DNA of 41,648 nucleotides, from contig DASXIW010000111.1 in the NCBI GenBank assembly GCA_036497785.1, positions 1 to 41,648 on the forward strand, read 5' to 3'. The translations under genes and the position numbers were made by a program. The DNA comes from DASXIW01 sp036497785. GTDB taxonomy: Bacteria; Pseudomonadota; Alphaproteobacteria; Acetobacterales; Acetobacteraceae. The notes beneath the pieces were generated by a model that was not told where the DNA came from, made no database searches, and saw only the letters and a list, made by a program, of their open reading frames with translations. Below are positions 41,229 to 41,648 of the stretch, piece after piece (position 1 is the stretch's first letter; each line of letters starts with the position of its first letter).

Positions 41229-41648
41229 TCATAGCGGCATTGTCGGCGCGGCGGAGTCGAAGAAGCCTCCGTGCCGGGCCAGCGTTTCGGCGATCACGGT
41301 GGCATTGGCACGGCCACGCATTCCCAACAGCGCTTCCGGTGCCTCGCCCAACGGTTGCGCGGCGCTGAAGCGGGAAAGCCATAGGCGTGCTGTGGCGCTG
41401 TTCGGCTTGGCCAGGCTGGCGAGAGCCCGGTCGAGTGCGTCCTTGCCCACCAGCTTTGCCCGAGCGGTCCGCAGACCGATCACCGCTTCTCCCGCCGACA
41501 GGGCGGCGACCAGATGGGCGAGCTGTACCGGCGTTGCCTCGTCCGGCATTACCGCGAGCCGGCGGCAGCATAGGCTGGTCCAATCGGTCCTGCTAAGCCA
41601 TTTTCGGGCCACCGCCAGCCGTCGCAGATCGCGCAATGTCAGCGCCAG
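41229..41648 (-). CDS. FUSC-family exporter, C-terminal end (partial)
   Basis: Only the last 139 codons of this gene lie in the window, and the 5' part runs off the right edge. The sequence is cytoplasmic-looking and helical, rich in Ala, Leu and Arg (for example LAHLVAALSAGEAVIGLRTA), as expected for the C-terminal region of an AaeB/FUSC (fusaric acid resistance-like) protein. The assignment depends mainly on the two downstream partners, the DUF1656 and HlyD genes on the same strand. An internal Met at 41636 is not the true start, since the frame stays open to the window edge. Confidence 0.6.
   Translation of the reverse strand: MALTLRDLRRLAVARKWLSRTDWTSLCCRRLAVMPDEATPVQLAHLVAALSAGEAVIGLRTARAKLVGKDALDRALASLAKPNSATARLWLSRFSAAQPLGEAPEALLGMRGRANATVIAETLARHGGFFDSAAPTMPL

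Noticed and set aside
1..41648. CRISPR arrays, rRNA genes, toxin-antitoxin pairs and phage genes
   Set aside because: No regularly spaced repeats, no rRNA sequence and no recognisable toxin-antitoxin or phage proteins were found anywhere in the window.

Overview
The window is about 41.6 kb of GC-rich DNA with dense, mostly intact genes. It looks like the chromosome of an alphaproteobacterium, most likely an Acetobacteraceae/Rhodospirillales-type organism. This rests on the truB-rpsO-pnp order, the cysE-iscR-desulfurase-ferredoxin-mnmA cluster, the style of the short palindromic repeats, and the strong GC codon bias that gives long antisense shadow frames. The taxonomic call is inference. No phage, plasmid, CRISPR or intact insertion sequence is visible.

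Layout. 1-3.8 kb: translation and RNA decay block (truB, rpsO, pnp) with structured RNA between rpsO and pnp. 3.9-6.3 kb: a flavin-dependent nitronate-monooxygenase-like enzyme with an unusual C-terminal cysteine cluster and a 2-hydroxyacid dehydrogenase. 6.3-7.6 kb: tRNA-Leu(TAA), a small secreted Pro-rich protein and an alpha/beta hydrolase. 7.9-12.9 kb: a tight sulfur-transfer operon, cysE-iscR-(NifS-like desulfurase)-iscS-fdx-mnmA, then tRNA-Met(CAT). The operon lacks the scaffold and chaperone genes iscU, iscA and hscBA. 13-15.6 kb: a sugar-acid dehydratase (UxaA/GarD family) with an HpcH/HpaI aldolase. 15.7-17.6 kb: a lytic transglycosylase with SPOR domain and a SlyB-like lipoprotein. 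17.6-19.3 kb: a polysaccharide ABC exporter pair (Wzm/Wzt). 19.8-20.8 kb: a CoA-ester lyase. 20.8-29.7 kb: a complete RND efflux operon with two pump subunits (outer-membrane factor, adaptor, MdtB-like, MdtC-like). 30-31.8 kb: a decayed S8 protease. 31.8-32.9 kb: an agmatinase-family ureohydrolase. 33.1-39.1 kb: a glucose block (GH15 glucoamylase, 6-phosphogluconolactonase-like protein, FAD-dependent dehydrogenase, ROK glucokinase). 39.1-41.6 kb: two small envelope proteins and an AaeXAB-like aromatic-acid efflux operon whose FUSC gene runs off the window.

How the genes fit together. The CysE-to-MnmA operon makes cysteine, takes sulfur from it and delivers that sulfur to tRNA wobble uridines, with IscR as the likely local sensor. 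The GH15, lactonase and ROK genes suggest release of glucose from alpha-glucans and its entry into the 6-phosphogluconate route. The RND and AaeXAB systems are two separate export machines.

Most interesting points. (1) The glucoamylase has no ATG, GTG or TTG start that keeps its conserved N-terminus. A perfect Shine-Dalgarno instead sits 5 nt before an ACG codon. (2) Two copies of a roughly 290-420 bp non-coding element carry two-hairpin terminal inverted repeats. (3) The S8 protease gene carries two compensating frameshifts in G runs, a further 5' frameshift and a late amber stop. (4) The isc-type operon has two desulfurases but no scaffold, and its IscR has unusual cysteine spacing. I did not find a clearly new multi-gene system.
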